NCBI RefSeq assembly: GCF_016793705.1 | Contig: NZ_JAEULO010000039.1 | Coordinates: 62,001 to 126,000, forward strand | Direction: 5' to 3' | Length of the DNA: 64,000 nucleotides | Source of the DNA: Tabrizicola sp. | Lineage (GTDB): Bacteria > Pseudomonadota > Alphaproteobacteria > Rhodobacterales > Rhodobacteraceae | Shown here: one piece after another, positions 33,536 to 42,829 of the stretch | How positions within the stretch are numbered: position 1 is the stretch's first letter | Layout: every line of letters starts with the position of its first letter | Translations under genes and position numbers: made by a program | Notes under the pieces: model-generated | The model's input: only the letters and a program-made list of their open reading frames with translations | Told to the model about the DNA's origin: nothing | Databases searched by the model: none

Positions 33536-33564
33536 TTGACCCCCAAGCGGGCTTTGTCGCTAAT
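33536..33564 (+). promoter_or_regulatory. candidate sigma-70 promoter of the nucleoside importer operon
   Basis: TTGACC (33536-33541) and GCTAAT (33559-33564) are separated by 17 bases and lie 77 bases before the bmp start. This matches the expected spacing, with five of six and four of six consensus bases. Confidence 0.4.
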
Positions 33565-33640
33565 CAGATCAGAAACCGCCCGCGACCGGATCAGACCGGC
33601 GGACAGGGTGGCAGTGTGTTTATCAACCGGGAGAACACCC

Positions 33641-34636
33641 ATGAGCCTTATGAAATCCCTTGCCGGGGCCACTTGCGCATTCGCCCTTCTGTCGGGCGTC
33701 GCCGTGGCCGAACCGGCGATCATCTTCGACCTCGGCGGCAAGTTCGACAAGTCGTTCAACGAAGCCGCGTTCAACGGGGCGACCCGCTGGGCGACCGAAA
33801 CCGGCGGCACGTTCAAGGAACTGGAAATGCAGGACGAGGCCCAGCGCGAGCAGGCGTTGCGCCGTCTGGCAGAAGCGGGCGCCAACCCTGTCGTCATGAC
33901 CGGCTTTGCCTTCGGCGATGTCCTGAACAAGGTCGCGCCGGACTTTCCGGACACCAAGTTCGCCATCATCGACATGGTTGTCGAACAGCCGAACGTGAAA
34001 TCGGTCGTCTTCAACGAACATGAAGGCTCGTACCTTGTCGGCATGATGGCGGGCCTTGCCACCAAGACCGGCACCGTCGGTTTCATCGGCGGCATGGACA
34101 TCCCGCTGATCCGCAAGTTCGGCTGCGGCTATGCCCAGGGCGTTCTTGCAGCCAAGCCGGATGCCAAGGTCGTGCTCAACATGACCGGAACCACTCCGGC
34201 GGCGTGGAACGACCCGGTGAAGGGCGCAGAACTGGCCAAGGGCCAGAAGGCGCAAGGCGCCGACGTGATCTATGCGGCGGCGGGCGGAACCGGCGTGGGC
34301 GTGCTGCAAGCGGCGGCAGACGAGGGGATCCTGTCGATCGGCGTCGACTCGAACCAGAACTACCTGCACCCCGGCCAGGTCCTGACCTCGATGCTGAAGC
34401 GCGTCGACAACGCTGTCTACGAGGCCTTCAAGGAAGGCGAGGCGCTGACCCCCGGCATCAACGTCATGGGTCTGGCCAACGACGGCGTCGGCTATGCGAT
34501 GGACGAGAACAACGCCGCGCTGGTGACGCCGGAAATGCAGGCGGCGGTCGATGCCGCGGCCGAGAAGATCAAGTCGGGCGAGATCGTGGTGCACGACTAC
34601 ATGTCGGACAACACCTGCCCGGCCGCCACGTTCTGA
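33641..34636 (+). CDS. BMP-family ABC transporter substrate-binding protein (nucleoside)
   Basis: This 331-residue periplasmic binding protein has a signal peptide (SLAGATCAFALLSGVAVAEP). The BMP/PnrA pattern follows: FDLGGKFDKSFNEAAFNGATR, then NEHEGSYLVGMMAG and VGFIGGMDIPLIRKFGCGYAQG. In the family these bind purine nucleosides. GGGAGAAC precedes ATG 33641. It is followed after a hairpin by the ATPase, permeases and PNP genes, so nucleoside uptake and phosphorolysis is the likely role. Confidence 0.93.
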   Translation: MSLMKSLAGATCAFALLSGVAVAEPAIIFDLGGKFDKSFNEAAFNGATRWATETGGTFKELEMQDEAQREQALRRLAEAGANPVVMTGFAFGDVLNKVAPDFPDTKFAIIDMVVEQPNVKSVVFNEHEGSYLVGMMAGLATKTGTVGFIGGMDIPLIRKFGCGYAQGVLAAKPDAKVVLNMTGTTPAAWNDPVKGAELAKGQKAQGADVIYAAAGGTGVGVLQAAADEGILSIGVDSNQNYLHPGQVLTSMLKRVDNAVYEAFKEGEALTPGINVMGLANDGVGYAMDENNAALVTPEMQAAVDAAAEKIKSGEIVVHDYMSDNTCPAATF

Positions 34637-34660
34637 TCGGCTGACCGCCTGAGAAGAATG

Positions 34661-34688
34661 ATGCCGCGCCAGACCTCTGGCGCGGCAT
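34661..34688 (+). terminator. hairpin between binding-protein and ATPase genes
   Basis: A perfect 12-base stem (ATGCCGCGCCAG / CTGGCGCGGCAT) with an ACCT loop lies 24 bases after the binding-protein stop and is followed by CCTTGC. It probably reduces read-through or stabilises the upstream mRNA, giving more binding protein than ATPase. Confidence 0.65.
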
Positions 34689-34754
34689 CCTTGCAAGAGG
34701 CACCCGGAAAAGCCGCGCCACAAGCGGCGGGTGCCAGGTCGACAGGGGGAAGAC

Positions 34755-36311
34755 ATGGCTGATGCGGCTTATGCCATCGAGCTGAAAGGCATCTCCAAGG
34801 CCTTCGGTCCGGTCCAGGCCAACAAGGACATCAACATCGCGGTGCCGAAAGGCACGATCCACGGCATCATCGGCGAGAATGGCGCGGGCAAGTCCACGCT
34901 GATGTCCATCCTCTACGGTTTCTACAAGGCGGATGCCGGGCAGATCTTCATCAACGGCCAGCTCACCCCGATCCCCGACAGCCAGAGCGCCATCCGCGCC
35001 GGGATCGGCATGGTCTTCCAGCATTTCAAGCTGGTGCAGAACTTCAGCGTGCTGGAGAACATCATCCTCGGCGCCGAGGAAGGCCGGATGCTGAACAGCT
35101 CGCTCGCCAAGGCGCGGAAGGAGCTGGAGCGGCTGGCGCGCGACTACGAGCTTGACGTCGACCCCGATGCGCTGATCGAGGATCTGTCGGTCGGCCACCA
35201 GCAGCGGGTGGAAATCCTGAAGGCGCTGTATCGCCAGGCCGACATCCTGATCCTGGACGAGCCCACGGGCGTGCTGACCCCCGACGAGGCCGACCACCTG
35301 TTCCGCATCCTGAAAGGGCTGAAGGAGCAGGGCAAGACGGTGATCCTGATCACCCACAAGCTGCGCGAGATCATGGAGGCGACCGACAACGTGAGCGTCA
35401 TGCGGCGCGGCACGATGGTCGCCACGGTGAAGACCGCCGAGACCAGCCCCGAGCAGCTGGCGGAGCTTATGGTCGGGCGCAAGGTCCTCCTGGAGGTCGA
35501 GAAGGGTCCCGCCAAGCGCGGCGAGGTGGTGCTGAAGGTCGAGGACCTGCGGGTGCGGGACGAGCACAAGGTGGAACGCCTGAAGGGCGTCAGCTTCGAG
35601 ATCCGCGCGGGCGAGATCCTCGGCATCGCGGGGGTGGCCGGGAACGGGCAGTCGGAGCTTCTGGCCGTGCTGGGGGGGATGCTGGAAGCGCATGACCGCG
35701 CCGAGGGCAACATTCTCTTGAACGGCACCGCCCTGCCACTGACCGGCCCCGGCGCCGACGGGCAAAGCCGCCGCCACGCGGGCATCGCCCATGTGCCCGA
35801 GGACCGCCAGCACCACGGGCTGATCATGGATTTCACCGCCTGGGAGAACATGGCCTTCGGCTATTTCAACGACCCGGACTACCAGAAGAACGCGCTTCTG
35901 ATGGACAACGACGCCCTGCGCGAGGATACAAGGCATAAGATGGAGAAGTTCGACGTGCGCCCGCCCGATTGCTGGCTCCCGGCGAAAAGCTTCTCCGGCG
36001 GCAACCAGCAGAAGATCGTCGTCGCGCGCGAGATGGAGCAGGACCCGGACCTCCTCCTGATCGGCCAGCCCACCCGGGGCGTCGACATCGGTGCCATCGA
36101 GTTCATCCACAACCAGATCATCGCGCTCCGCGACCAGGGCAAGGCGATCCTTCTCGTCAGCGTGGAGCTGGACGAGATCATGAGCCTCTCGGACCGCATC
36201 GCCGTGATGTTCGACGGGAGGCTGATGGGCTTCCGCGAACCCGAGACGACGGATGAGCGGGAGCTGGGCCTCCTGATGGCCGGGGTGACGGGGAAAGGGG
36301 AGGCGGCGTGA
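34755..36311 (+). CDS. ABC transporter ATP-binding protein (double-domain, nucleoside importer)
   Basis: The 518-residue protein has two ABC modules. The first has Walker A GENGAGKST, signature LSVGHQQRVEI and Walker B ILILDEPT. The second has GVAGNGQSELLAVL in place of canonical Walker A, SFSGGNQQKIVVARE and LLIGQPTRGVD. This layout is that of RbsA/YufO-type ATPases serving BMP systems. A GGGGGAAG site precedes the ATG at 34755. It overlaps the VasI-like gene by one base. Confidence 0.93.
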   Translation: MADAAYAIELKGISKAFGPVQANKDINIAVPKGTIHGIIGENGAGKSTLMSILYGFYKADAGQIFINGQLTPIPDSQSAIRAGIGMVFQHFKLVQNFSVLENIILGAEEGRMLNSSLAKARKELERLARDYELDVDPDALIEDLSVGHQQRVEILKALYRQADILILDEPTGVLTPDEADHLFRILKGLKEQGKTVILITHKLREIMEATDNVSVMRRGTMVATVKTAETSPEQLAELMVGRKVLLEVEKGPAKRGEVVLKVEDLRVRDEHKVERLKGVSFEIRAGEILGIAGVAGNGQSELLAVLGGMLEAHDRAEGNILLNGTALPLTGPGADGQSRRHAGIAHVPEDRQHHGLIMDFTAWENMAFGYFNDPDYQKNALLMDNDALREDTRHKMEKFDVRPPDCWLPAKSFSGGNQQKIVVAREMEQDPDLLLIGQPTRGVDIGAIEFIHNQIIALRDQGKAILLVSVELDEIMSLSDRIAVMFDGRLMGFREPETTDERELGLLMAGVTGKGEAA

Positions 36312-37174
36312 TGGGCCTCCGCGCCTTTGCCATGGCCATTGCAGCGGTGGCGGCGCCTGCCCAAGCCGAGATCATTGTCGCCTGCACCTTCCCGACACTG
36401 CCCAGCGCCGTCATGCGGTTTCCAGATGGATCGGACGGCAAGAAGATGCTGGAGATCGGTGGACGCCCCGGTGTCGAACTTGTAGAGGGCGCTGGAACGG
36501 GGCGCATGATTTCCGGCCTGGTCGATGGGTACGACTTCCGGTTCGCGCCGGCCAATTCGGTCATGGATGTCGAGAAGGGCGGACAGCCGGTCCTTTCGGA
36601 AACAGGGAAGTGCGTCACCATCGGTGGACCGGCCAACGACACGCCGCTCGCCATCGCTTCGACGCCAAAGGCCGCGCCTGAAGCCGAAGCGCCCGACGAA
36701 GCGCAGACTGAAGCGGTTTCCGAAAAGCCGGGCAAGTGGGTCGTGACCGAAGACAAATCCGCCTTCGATGACAGTCGCACGGTGGTTCTTTCGCTCGAGT
36801 CCGAGGAGCCGATCCGTGGCCAGTTTGGCGCGCCCGGACCCGCAGTCCTCCACCTTCGCTGCATGGAGAACACCACCGTCGCGTATCTCTGGCTGAACGA
36901 CCTTTTCCTGAGCGACCTTCAAGGCTACGGGGTCGTTGACTACCGCATTGACCAGCGCAGGGCGTCGACGATCCGGACGGAGGGGTCAACGGACAACAAG
37001 GCCCTGGGTCTCTGGTCCGGGAACAAGTCGATCCCCTTCATCAAGGAAATGCTGGACGGGAAGAGCATCGCGTTTCGTGCGACGCCGTTCAACGAAAGCC
37101 CCGTCGAATTCACCTTTGATCTGACCGGCCTTGATGTGGCCGTCAAACCACTGCGAGAGGCTTGCGCATGGTAG
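36311..37174 (+). CDS. VasI/TagO-like exported protein inserted in the nucleoside ABC operon
   Basis: The 287-residue protein has a signal peptide (LRAFAMAIAAVAAPAQAEII) and a first cysteine soon after it. An N-terminal region of unknown fold runs to about residue 120, with a low-complexity Ala/Glu/Pro linker. The C-terminal domain begins KWVVTEDKSAFDDSRTVVLSLE and contains HLRCMENTTVAYLWLND, the pattern of type VI secretion-associated VasI/TagO proteins. It overlaps the ATPase stop by one base, but no T6SS gene is in the window. The binding-protein/ATPase/permease order of such importers normally has no such gene. Confidence 0.75.
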   Translation: MGLRAFAMAIAAVAAPAQAEIIVACTFPTLPSAVMRFPDGSDGKKMLEIGGRPGVELVEGAGTGRMISGLVDGYDFRFAPANSVMDVEKGGQPVLSETGKCVTIGGPANDTPLAIASTPKAAPEAEAPDEAQTEAVSEKPGKWVVTEDKSAFDDSRTVVLSLESEEPIRGQFGAPGPAVLHLRCMENTTVAYLWLNDLFLSDLQGYGVVDYRIDQRRASTIRTEGSTDNKALGLWSGNKSIPFIKEMLDGKSIAFRATPFNESPVEFTFDLTGLDVAVKPLREACAW

Positions 37175-37226
37175 TCTCCGACAATGGACGTTTTGGACGG
37201 CGCATGAATGAATGGAGGGCCGCCTG

Positions 37227-38327
37227 ATGGATCGCCTGCCTCGCTGGGCCGATGTCGCCCTTGTCCCCCTTGTCTCGCTGACCCTTGCCGCGATCATTTC
37301 GGCTCTGGTCATCATCGCCATCGGTCAGGACCCGTGGGAGGCGATCACGGTCATGGTCGAAGGGTCGGTGATGAACGCCTATGGCTGGGGCTATACGCTC
37401 TATTACGCCACCAGCTTCATCTTCACCGGGCTGGCGGTGACGGTCGCCTTCCACGCGGGCCTTTTCAACATCGGCGGTGAGGGACAGGCGCAACTGGGGG
37501 GCCTTGGGGTTGCGCTGGCGGTCCTCTTCATTCCCTGGCCGCACTGGACGCTGGCGCTGCTCGCGGCCTCGGTCGGCGCGGCGGTGTTCGGAGCGGCCTG
37601 GGCGGCGATCCCGGCTTACCTCCAGGCCAAGCGCGGCAGCCATATCGTGATCACGACGATCATGTTCAACTACATCGCCGCCAGCCTGATGATCTTCATG
37701 CTGGTCGACGTGCTGCGCCCCCCCGGCAAGATGGACCCGGCGACCGCGAACTTCCCGCCCGAGGCGCATCTGCCCAGCTTCAACGAAACCCCTGGTCTGA
37801 ACCTGGTCTTCACCTCCGGCGTGCCCGCCAACGTCACCTTCTTCATCGCATTGGCAATGGCTGTGGTGGTCTGGCTCCTTCTCTGGCGCACGCGGCTCGG
37901 CTACCAGATCCGCGCCTTCGGCAAGTCGGAACCCGCCGCCCGCTATGCCGGGATCAATCCGACCCGGATCATCATGATCGCCATGCTGATCTCGGGCGGC
38001 CTCGCCGGGCTGATGGCGATCAACAACGTGATGGGCGAGGCGGAGCGGCTTCTCGGCAATTCTGCCAGCGGCGCGGGCTTCATCGGCATCGCCGTCGCGC
38101 TGATGGGGCGGAACCACCCGGTCGGCGTGGTGCTGGCGGCGCTTCTCTTCGGCTTCCTCTTCCAGGGCGGGGCCGAACTTGGCCTCTGGACCAAGATCCC
38201 GATCGAGCTGCGGACCGTGGTGCAGGGGCTTGTCATCCTGTTCACTGGCGCGCTGGACGTGATGGTGCGGATGCTCCTGACCCGCATCTTCGCCCTCTTC
38301 CGCCCGGCAAGACTGGAGGCCGCGTGA
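37227..38327 (+). CDS. ABC transporter permease 1 (nucleoside importer)
   Basis: The 366-residue protein has about ten hydrophobic helices and the BMP-permease pattern FHAGLFNIGGEGQAQLGGLG (residues about 70-90) and KSEPAARYAGINPTRIIMIAM. ATG 37227 with GGAGGG seven bases upstream is preferred to ATG 37212. It pairs with the next gene as the transmembrane channel. Confidence 0.92.
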   Translation: MDRLPRWADVALVPLVSLTLAAIISALVIIAIGQDPWEAITVMVEGSVMNAYGWGYTLYYATSFIFTGLAVTVAFHAGLFNIGGEGQAQLGGLGVALAVLFIPWPHWTLALLAASVGAAVFGAAWAAIPAYLQAKRGSHIVITTIMFNYIAASLMIFMLVDVLRPPGKMDPATANFPPEAHLPSFNETPGLNLVFTSGVPANVTFFIALAMAVVVWLLLWRTRLGYQIRAFGKSEPAARYAGINPTRIIMIAMLISGGLAGLMAINNVMGEAERLLGNSASGAGFIGIAVALMGRNHPVGVVLAALLFGFLFQGGAELGLWTKIPIELRTVVQGLVILFTGALDVMVRMLLTRIFALFRPARLEAA

Positions 38328-39295
38328 TGGATTACGGCACGCTTCTGCAAATCCTCGACTCGACGCTGCGGCTGGCGACGCCCTTGCTGCTCGCCTGTCT
38401 CGCGGGGCTTTATTCCGAACGCTCCGGCGTCTTCGACATCGGGCTGGAAGGCAAGATGCTGGTCGCCGCCATGTGCGCGGGCGCGGTCGCCTATTACACC
38501 GGATCGGCCTGGGTGGGCGCGCTGGCGGGGATCGCCGGGTCGCTGGCCTTCGCGCTGATCCACGGGGTGACGTCGATCACCTTCCGCGGCAACCAGCTGA
38601 TCGCCGGGGTGGCGCTGAACTTCCTTGCCTCCGGCCTTACCGTTCTTGCCGCGCAGAGCCTTTTCGGCCAGGGCGGCCGCACCCCGCCCCTGACCGGCGC
38701 CGCCCGCTTTGGCGAGCTGCACCTGCCCTTCGCCGAGGCGCTGCGCGGGGTGCCCGTGCTCGGCCCGCTCTATGCCGAGGTGATCTCGGGCCATTCCATC
38801 CTGGTCTATGCCGCCTTCGCCATCGTCGCGCTGACCTGGTGGGTGCTCTACCGCACCCGCTATGGCCTGCGCCTGCGCGCCGTGGGCGAAAACCCCGCCG
38901 CCGTCGATACTGCCGGGGTCAGCGTCAAGGGCCTGCGCTTCTCGGCCGTGATGATCACCGGGGTGCTCTGCGGCCTAGCCGGGGCCTATATGGCGACGGC
39001 GCTGCAAGCGGGCTTCGGGAAAGAGATGACCGCCGGGCGCGGCTATATCGCGCTCGCCGCGCTGATCTTTGCCAAGTGGCGCCCGGTGCAGGCGATGGGG
39101 GCCTGTCTTCTGTTCGGCTTCTTCCAGGCGCTTGCGCTGCGCCCCGACGTGGTGGAGCGGGTCGTGCAGGTGAAGGTGCCCGTGCCCTTCCTCGACGCCC
39201 TGCCCTATATCCTGACCGTCCTGGTGCTGGCGGGCTTCGTCGGCAAGGCGATCCCGCCGCGGGCCGGGGGCGAGCCCTATGTGAAGGAACGCTAG
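38327..39295 (+). CDS. ABC transporter permease 2 (nucleoside importer)
   Basis: The 322-residue protein is the second permease, with SERSGVFDIGLEGKMLVAAMCAG and GLRLRAVGENPAAVDTAGVSV, the family coupling-loop pattern. ATG 38327 overlaps the preceding TGA; GTG 38324 is an alternative. It is separated from the PNP gene by two bases. Confidence 0.92.
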   Translation: MDYGTLLQILDSTLRLATPLLLACLAGLYSERSGVFDIGLEGKMLVAAMCAGAVAYYTGSAWVGALAGIAGSLAFALIHGVTSITFRGNQLIAGVALNFLASGLTVLAAQSLFGQGGRTPPLTGAARFGELHLPFAEALRGVPVLGPLYAEVISGHSILVYAAFAIVALTWWVLYRTRYGLRLRAVGENPAAVDTAGVSVKGLRFSAVMITGVLCGLAGAYMATALQAGFGKEMTAGRGYIALAALIFAKWRPVQAMGACLLFGFFQALALRPDVVERVVQVKVPVPFLDALPYILTVLVLAGFVGKAIPPRAGGEPYVKER

Positions 39296-39297
39296 GC

Positions 39298-40101
39298 ATG
39301 GCCGACGCAGAGACCCTCGCCAGCCTGATCCGGTCCCGCGCGGGCGATGCTCCGGTCGAGCTGGGCCTCATCCTCGGCTCCGGCCTCGGCCATCTGGCGC
39401 AGGCGGTCGACGGCGTGGCGATCCCCTATGCCGACCTGCCGGGCTTCCCGCATGTCGGCGTCTCGGGCCACAATCCGCACCTTCATGTGGGCACGCTGGA
39501 AGGCGTCCGCGTCGCGGCCTTTGGCGCGCGGGAACATTACTATGAATCCGGCAACCCCCGCGCGATGCTCCTGCCCTTGCAGGTGCTGAAGGCGCTGGGG
39601 GCCAGCCAGTTGATCCTGACCAATGCCGCCGGGTCGATGCGCCCCGACATTCCGCCGGGCAGCGTCATGCTCTTGTCCGACCACATCAACTACTCCGGGC
39701 TGAACCCGCTGATCGGCGAAAAGACCGACGCCCGCTTCGTGCCGATGACCGATGCGCATGATCCCGCGATGCGCCGCGCGCTCGAAGCCGCCGCCGTGGT
39801 GGAAGGCATCGACCTGCCGGAAGGCGTCTATTGCTGGTATTCCGGCCCGTCCTTCGAGACCCCGGCGGAAATCCGCATGCTCAAGCTTCTGGGCGGTGAT
39901 GCGGTCGGCATGTCCACCGTGCCGGAGGTGATCCTCGCCCGCTTCCTGGGCCTCAGGGTCGCGGCGATTTCCACCATCACCAACATGGCCGCCGGGATGA
40001 GCGACGAGAAGATCAGCCACGAACACACCAAGGCGATGGCACCCCTGGGTGCGGCAAAACTGGAACGCATCCTGCGGGAATTCCTGCGCTCACGAAAGTG
40101 A
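39298..40101 (+). CDS. purine-nucleoside phosphorylase (trimeric PNP-II type)
   Basis: PNP splits purine nucleosides with phosphate to base and (deoxy)ribose 1-phosphate. The 267-residue protein shows the trimeric family motifs GLILGSGLGHLAQAV, the phosphate-binding GAREHYYE, LTNAAGSMRPDIPPG, and the GPSFETPAEIRML base-site segment. It follows the importer genes, so imported nucleosides would be processed at once. Confidence 0.94.
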   Translation: MADAETLASLIRSRAGDAPVELGLILGSGLGHLAQAVDGVAIPYADLPGFPHVGVSGHNPHLHVGTLEGVRVAAFGAREHYYESGNPRAMLLPLQVLKALGASQLILTNAAGSMRPDIPPGSVMLLSDHINYSGLNPLIGEKTDARFVPMTDAHDPAMRRALEAAAVVEGIDLPEGVYCWYSGPSFETPAEIRMLKLLGGDAVGMSTVPEVILARFLGLRVAAISTITNMAAGMSDEKISHEHTKAMAPLGAAKLERILREFLRSRK

Positions 40102-40185
40102 GACGAATCGGGGTTTGACTTCGCCGGAAAAGGCGCGCAAGCGTTTGATCGTCCCGCCGCTTTTGCCCCCGATTGGGCCGCCTTG

Positions 40186-41109
40186 ATGCAGCTTTATCTC
40201 CCCATCGCCGAGGTCTCGGTCAACGCCTTCCTCATCCTCGGGCTGGGGGGCATCGTCGGGTTCCTCTCGGGCATGTTCGGGGTCGGCGGCGGCTTCCTGA
40301 TCACGCCGCTTCTCTTCTTCATCGGCGTTCCCCCGGCGGTCGCCGTGGCCACCGGCGCGAACCAGGTCGTCGCCTCCTCGGTCTCGGGCGTGCTGGCGCA
40401 GCTTCGGCGCAAGGGAGTGGATTTCCACATGGGTACCGTCCTTCTCCTGGGCGGGTTCGTCGGGTCGGCCATCGGGGTCTGGGTCTTCGCCTGGATGCAG
40501 CGGCTGGGCCAGGTCGACCTGTTTGTGCAGCTGTCCTACGTGCTGTTCCTGGGGCTGATCGGCGCGATGATGTTCCAGGAAAGCCTGCGCAGCCTTCTGC
40601 GCTCGCGTCAGGCCGGCGGCGCGCCGATCCGGCGAGCGCATGTGCATTCCTGGGTCCACGGCCTGCCCTTCAAGATGAAGTTCCGCGCGAGCGGGCTTTA
40701 CATCAGCGTGATCCCACCGGCGCTGATCGGGGCCGCGGTGGGCTTCCTGGCCGCGATCATGGGGGTGGGCGGCGGCTTCATCCTGGTGCCCGCGATGATC
40801 TACCTCTTGGGGATGCCGACCAAGGTGGTGATCGGCACCTCGCTGTTCCAGATCATCTTCGTCACCGGCTTCACGACGGTGATGCATGCGGTGAACAGCC
40901 AGACCGTCGACATGATGCTGGCGCTGCTCCTGATCCTTGGGGGCGTGATCGGCGCGCAGATCGGGACTCGGGTCGGCGTGCGGCTCAAGGCCGAACAGCT
41001 GCGGATCCTGCTGTCGCTTCTGGTTCTGACCGTCGCTCTGCGCATCGCGGTCGATCTGCTGGTCACGCCGGACGAGCTGTACTCCGTCTCGCCGGTGGTC
41101 CTGCCATGA
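40186..41109 (+). CDS. TauE/SafE-family sulfite exporter-like membrane protein
   Basis: The 307-residue protein has about eight to nine transmembrane helices and two repeated TauE motifs, GGIVGFLSGMFGVGGGFLITPLL and GFLAAIMGVGGGFILVPAM. Members export sulfite or organosulfonates. Start ATG 40186; an in-frame TTG just before is less likely. It overlaps the TIGR02186 gene, and this pairing recurs in Rhodobacterales. Confidence 0.92.
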   Translation: MQLYLPIAEVSVNAFLILGLGGIVGFLSGMFGVGGGFLITPLLFFIGVPPAVAVATGANQVVASSVSGVLAQLRRKGVDFHMGTVLLLGGFVGSAIGVWVFAWMQRLGQVDLFVQLSYVLFLGLIGAMMFQESLRSLLRSRQAGGAPIRRAHVHSWVHGLPFKMKFRASGLYISVIPPALIGAAVGFLAAIMGVGGGFILVPAMIYLLGMPTKVVIGTSLFQIIFVTGFTTVMHAVNSQTVDMMLALLLILGGVIGAQIGTRVGVRLKAEQLRILLSLLVLTVALRIAVDLLVTPDELYSVSPVVLP

Positions 41110-41864
41110 TCCGAGCGCTGGCCCTTCTGGTTGCGCTGGCCCTGCCCGCCGCTGCGCAAGAGGTCATCGTCTCGGGGATGAGCCAGAACCGCGTCTCGAT
41201 CACCGCCGATTTCGACGGATCGGAGATCCTGATCTACGGCGCGGTCAAGCGCGACGCCCCCGCACCTGAAGGCGGTCCGATGGAAGTGATCGTCACCGTC
41301 GAGGGGCCCGCCACCCCCGTCGCCGTCCGCCGCAAGGGCAGGGTCGCGGGGATCTGGGTCAACAATGCCTCGGTGATGATCGACAGCGCGCCCAGCTTCT
41401 ACGCCGTCGCCACCACCGGCCCGCTGAGCCACATCCTGTCCGACATCGACAACCTGCGCTACGGCATCACCATCGAGCGGGTGATCCGCGCCATCGGCAT
41501 CTCGGCCGAAGCCGACCAGTCGGGCGAGTTCATCCTGGCGCTCCTGCGGGTCCGCACCAACGAGGGGCGCTATCGCATCCTGGAGGGCAAGGTCGAGCTG
41601 ACCGAGGACACGCTCTTCCGCACCGATGTCGAGCTGCCCGCCAACCTGACCGAGGGCGAATACAAGGTCCGCCTGTTCCTCTTGCGCGACAAGCGGGTGG
41701 TGGCCAGCCAGGAGAGGCTGATCGGCGTGCGGAAGGAGGGGCTGGAGCGCTTCGTCTTCAACCTCGCGAAACAGCAGCCGCTGGTCTACGGCCTCGTCTC
41801 GCTGGTGCTGGCCGCCGTGGCGGGATGGGGCGCCTCGGCGGCCTTCCGGCTGCTCAGGGCGTGA
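41106..41864 (+). CDS. TIGR02186 family exported/membrane protein
   Basis: The 252-residue protein begins with a signal peptide (ALALLVALALPAAAQE), has a periplasmic beta-rich domain with two VIVT/VRR-type strands, and ends with a transmembrane helix (YGLVSLVLAAVAGWGASAAF). It matches the TIGR02186 family known from Rhodobacterales. Its overlap with TauE points to a partner in anion export. Function is otherwise unknown. Confidence 0.88.
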   Translation: MIRALALLVALALPAAAQEVIVSGMSQNRVSITADFDGSEILIYGAVKRDAPAPEGGPMEVIVTVEGPATPVAVRRKGRVAGIWVNNASVMIDSAPSFYAVATTGPLSHILSDIDNLRYGITIERVIRAIGISAEADQSGEFILALLRVRTNEGRYRILEGKVELTEDTLFRTDVELPANLTEGEYKVRLFLLRDKRVVASQERLIGVRKEGLERFVFNLAKQQPLVYGLVSLVLAAVAGWGASAAFRLLRA

Positions 41865-42344
41865 TCAGTCGGCTTCGGCCAACAGCGCCTGCACATCCAG
41901 CCGCTTCGTGATCATCGCCAGCGATCCATCCGCGGCGCGGGGCCAGTCGGCTTCGGGGCGGTCGCGGTAAAGCTCTACGCCGTTGCCGTCGGGATCGTCG
42001 AGGTAAAGCGCCTCGGACACACCGTGATCGGTGGCCCCGGTCAGGGGATAGCCCGCCTCGACCAGCCGTTTCAGGACCTGGGCCAGGGCCTTGCGGTCGG
42101 GGAAGAGAAAGGCCGAATGGTAAAGCCCGGTATGGCCGGGCGGCGGCGGCGATCCGCCAAGGCTCTCCCAGGTGTTCAGGCCGATGTGGTGGTGATAGCC
42201 GCCCGCCGACAGGAAGGCCGCCTGCGAACCGTAGCGCTGGGTCACGTCGAAGCCGAGGATCCCGGAATAGAAGGCGATCGCCCGGTCGAGATCGGCGACC
42301 TTGAGATGGACATGGCCCACGCGGGTTTCGGGGTGGATGGACAT
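41865..42344 (-). CDS. VOC-family (glyoxalase/ring-cleavage dioxygenase-like) protein
   Basis: The 159-residue protein has VGHVHLKVADLDRAIAFYSGILGF (metal-binding His, residue 11), GYHHHIGLNTW and GNGVELYRDRP (metal-binding Glu), the pattern of extradiol dioxygenase/catechol 2,3-dioxygenase-like VOC proteins. ATG 42344 with GAGG is preferred over the upstream ATG. The substrate is unknown. Confidence 0.88.
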   Translation of the reverse strand: MSIHPETRVGHVHLKVADLDRAIAFYSGILGFDVTQRYGSQAAFLSAGGYHHHIGLNTWESLGGSPPPPGHTGLYHSAFLFPDRKALAQVLKRLVEAGYPLTGATDHGVSEALYLDDPDGNGVELYRDRPEADWPRAADGSLAMITKRLDVQALLAEAD

Positions 42345-42443
42345 AGGGGGCGCCTCGCACATCGGTTCGACGGCAATCTATGCGACCGGGCGCCGTCCTG
42401 CCACGCGGATTTCCGCACAGATCCGGTGCGGCAAGCGCGCCCG

Positions 42444-42701
42444 TCAGCCCTTCTTCTTCGCCAGCGCTGCCTCCAGCGCCGCGATCCGCGCCTCCAGCGC
42501 CGTGTTTTCCTCGCGTGCCTTCTGCGCCATGGCGCGGGCGGCGTCGAATTCCTCGCGGGTCACGAAGTCGCGGTCGGCCATCCATCGGTCGACGAAGCCC
42601 TTGAACGCCGTCTCGGCCTCGGTCTTGGCGCCCTGGGCCAAGCCCATCGCATTGGTCATGAGCTGGCTCATGTCGTCGAAGAACTTGTTGCGGGTCTGCA
42701 T
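42444..42701 (-). CDS. ubiK: UbiK-family (BMFP) ubiquinone biosynthesis accessory factor
   Basis: The 85-residue protein has the BMFP helical N-terminus [20 protein letters not shown] and a C-terminal coiled coil ([24 protein letters not shown]). UbiK assists the soluble ubiquinone-synthesis complex and may bind membranes. It is divergent from lgt. Confidence 0.85.
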   Translation of the reverse strand: MQTRNKFFDDMSQLMTNAMGLAQGAKTEAETAFKGFVDRWMADRDFVTREEFDAARAMAQKAREENTALEARIAALEAALAKKKG

Positions 42702-42829
42702 GGGCAACCTCCTGCGCTTCGCCCCTATATGGCCCCGCCCCGCCGCCGGGGCAAGGCGCAGGAGACGGGGCGCGGTTGACATCGCCTGCCCCGCCCGCGA
42801 CAAGTGGTGCCATAGCCGAAAGGGCCCGC

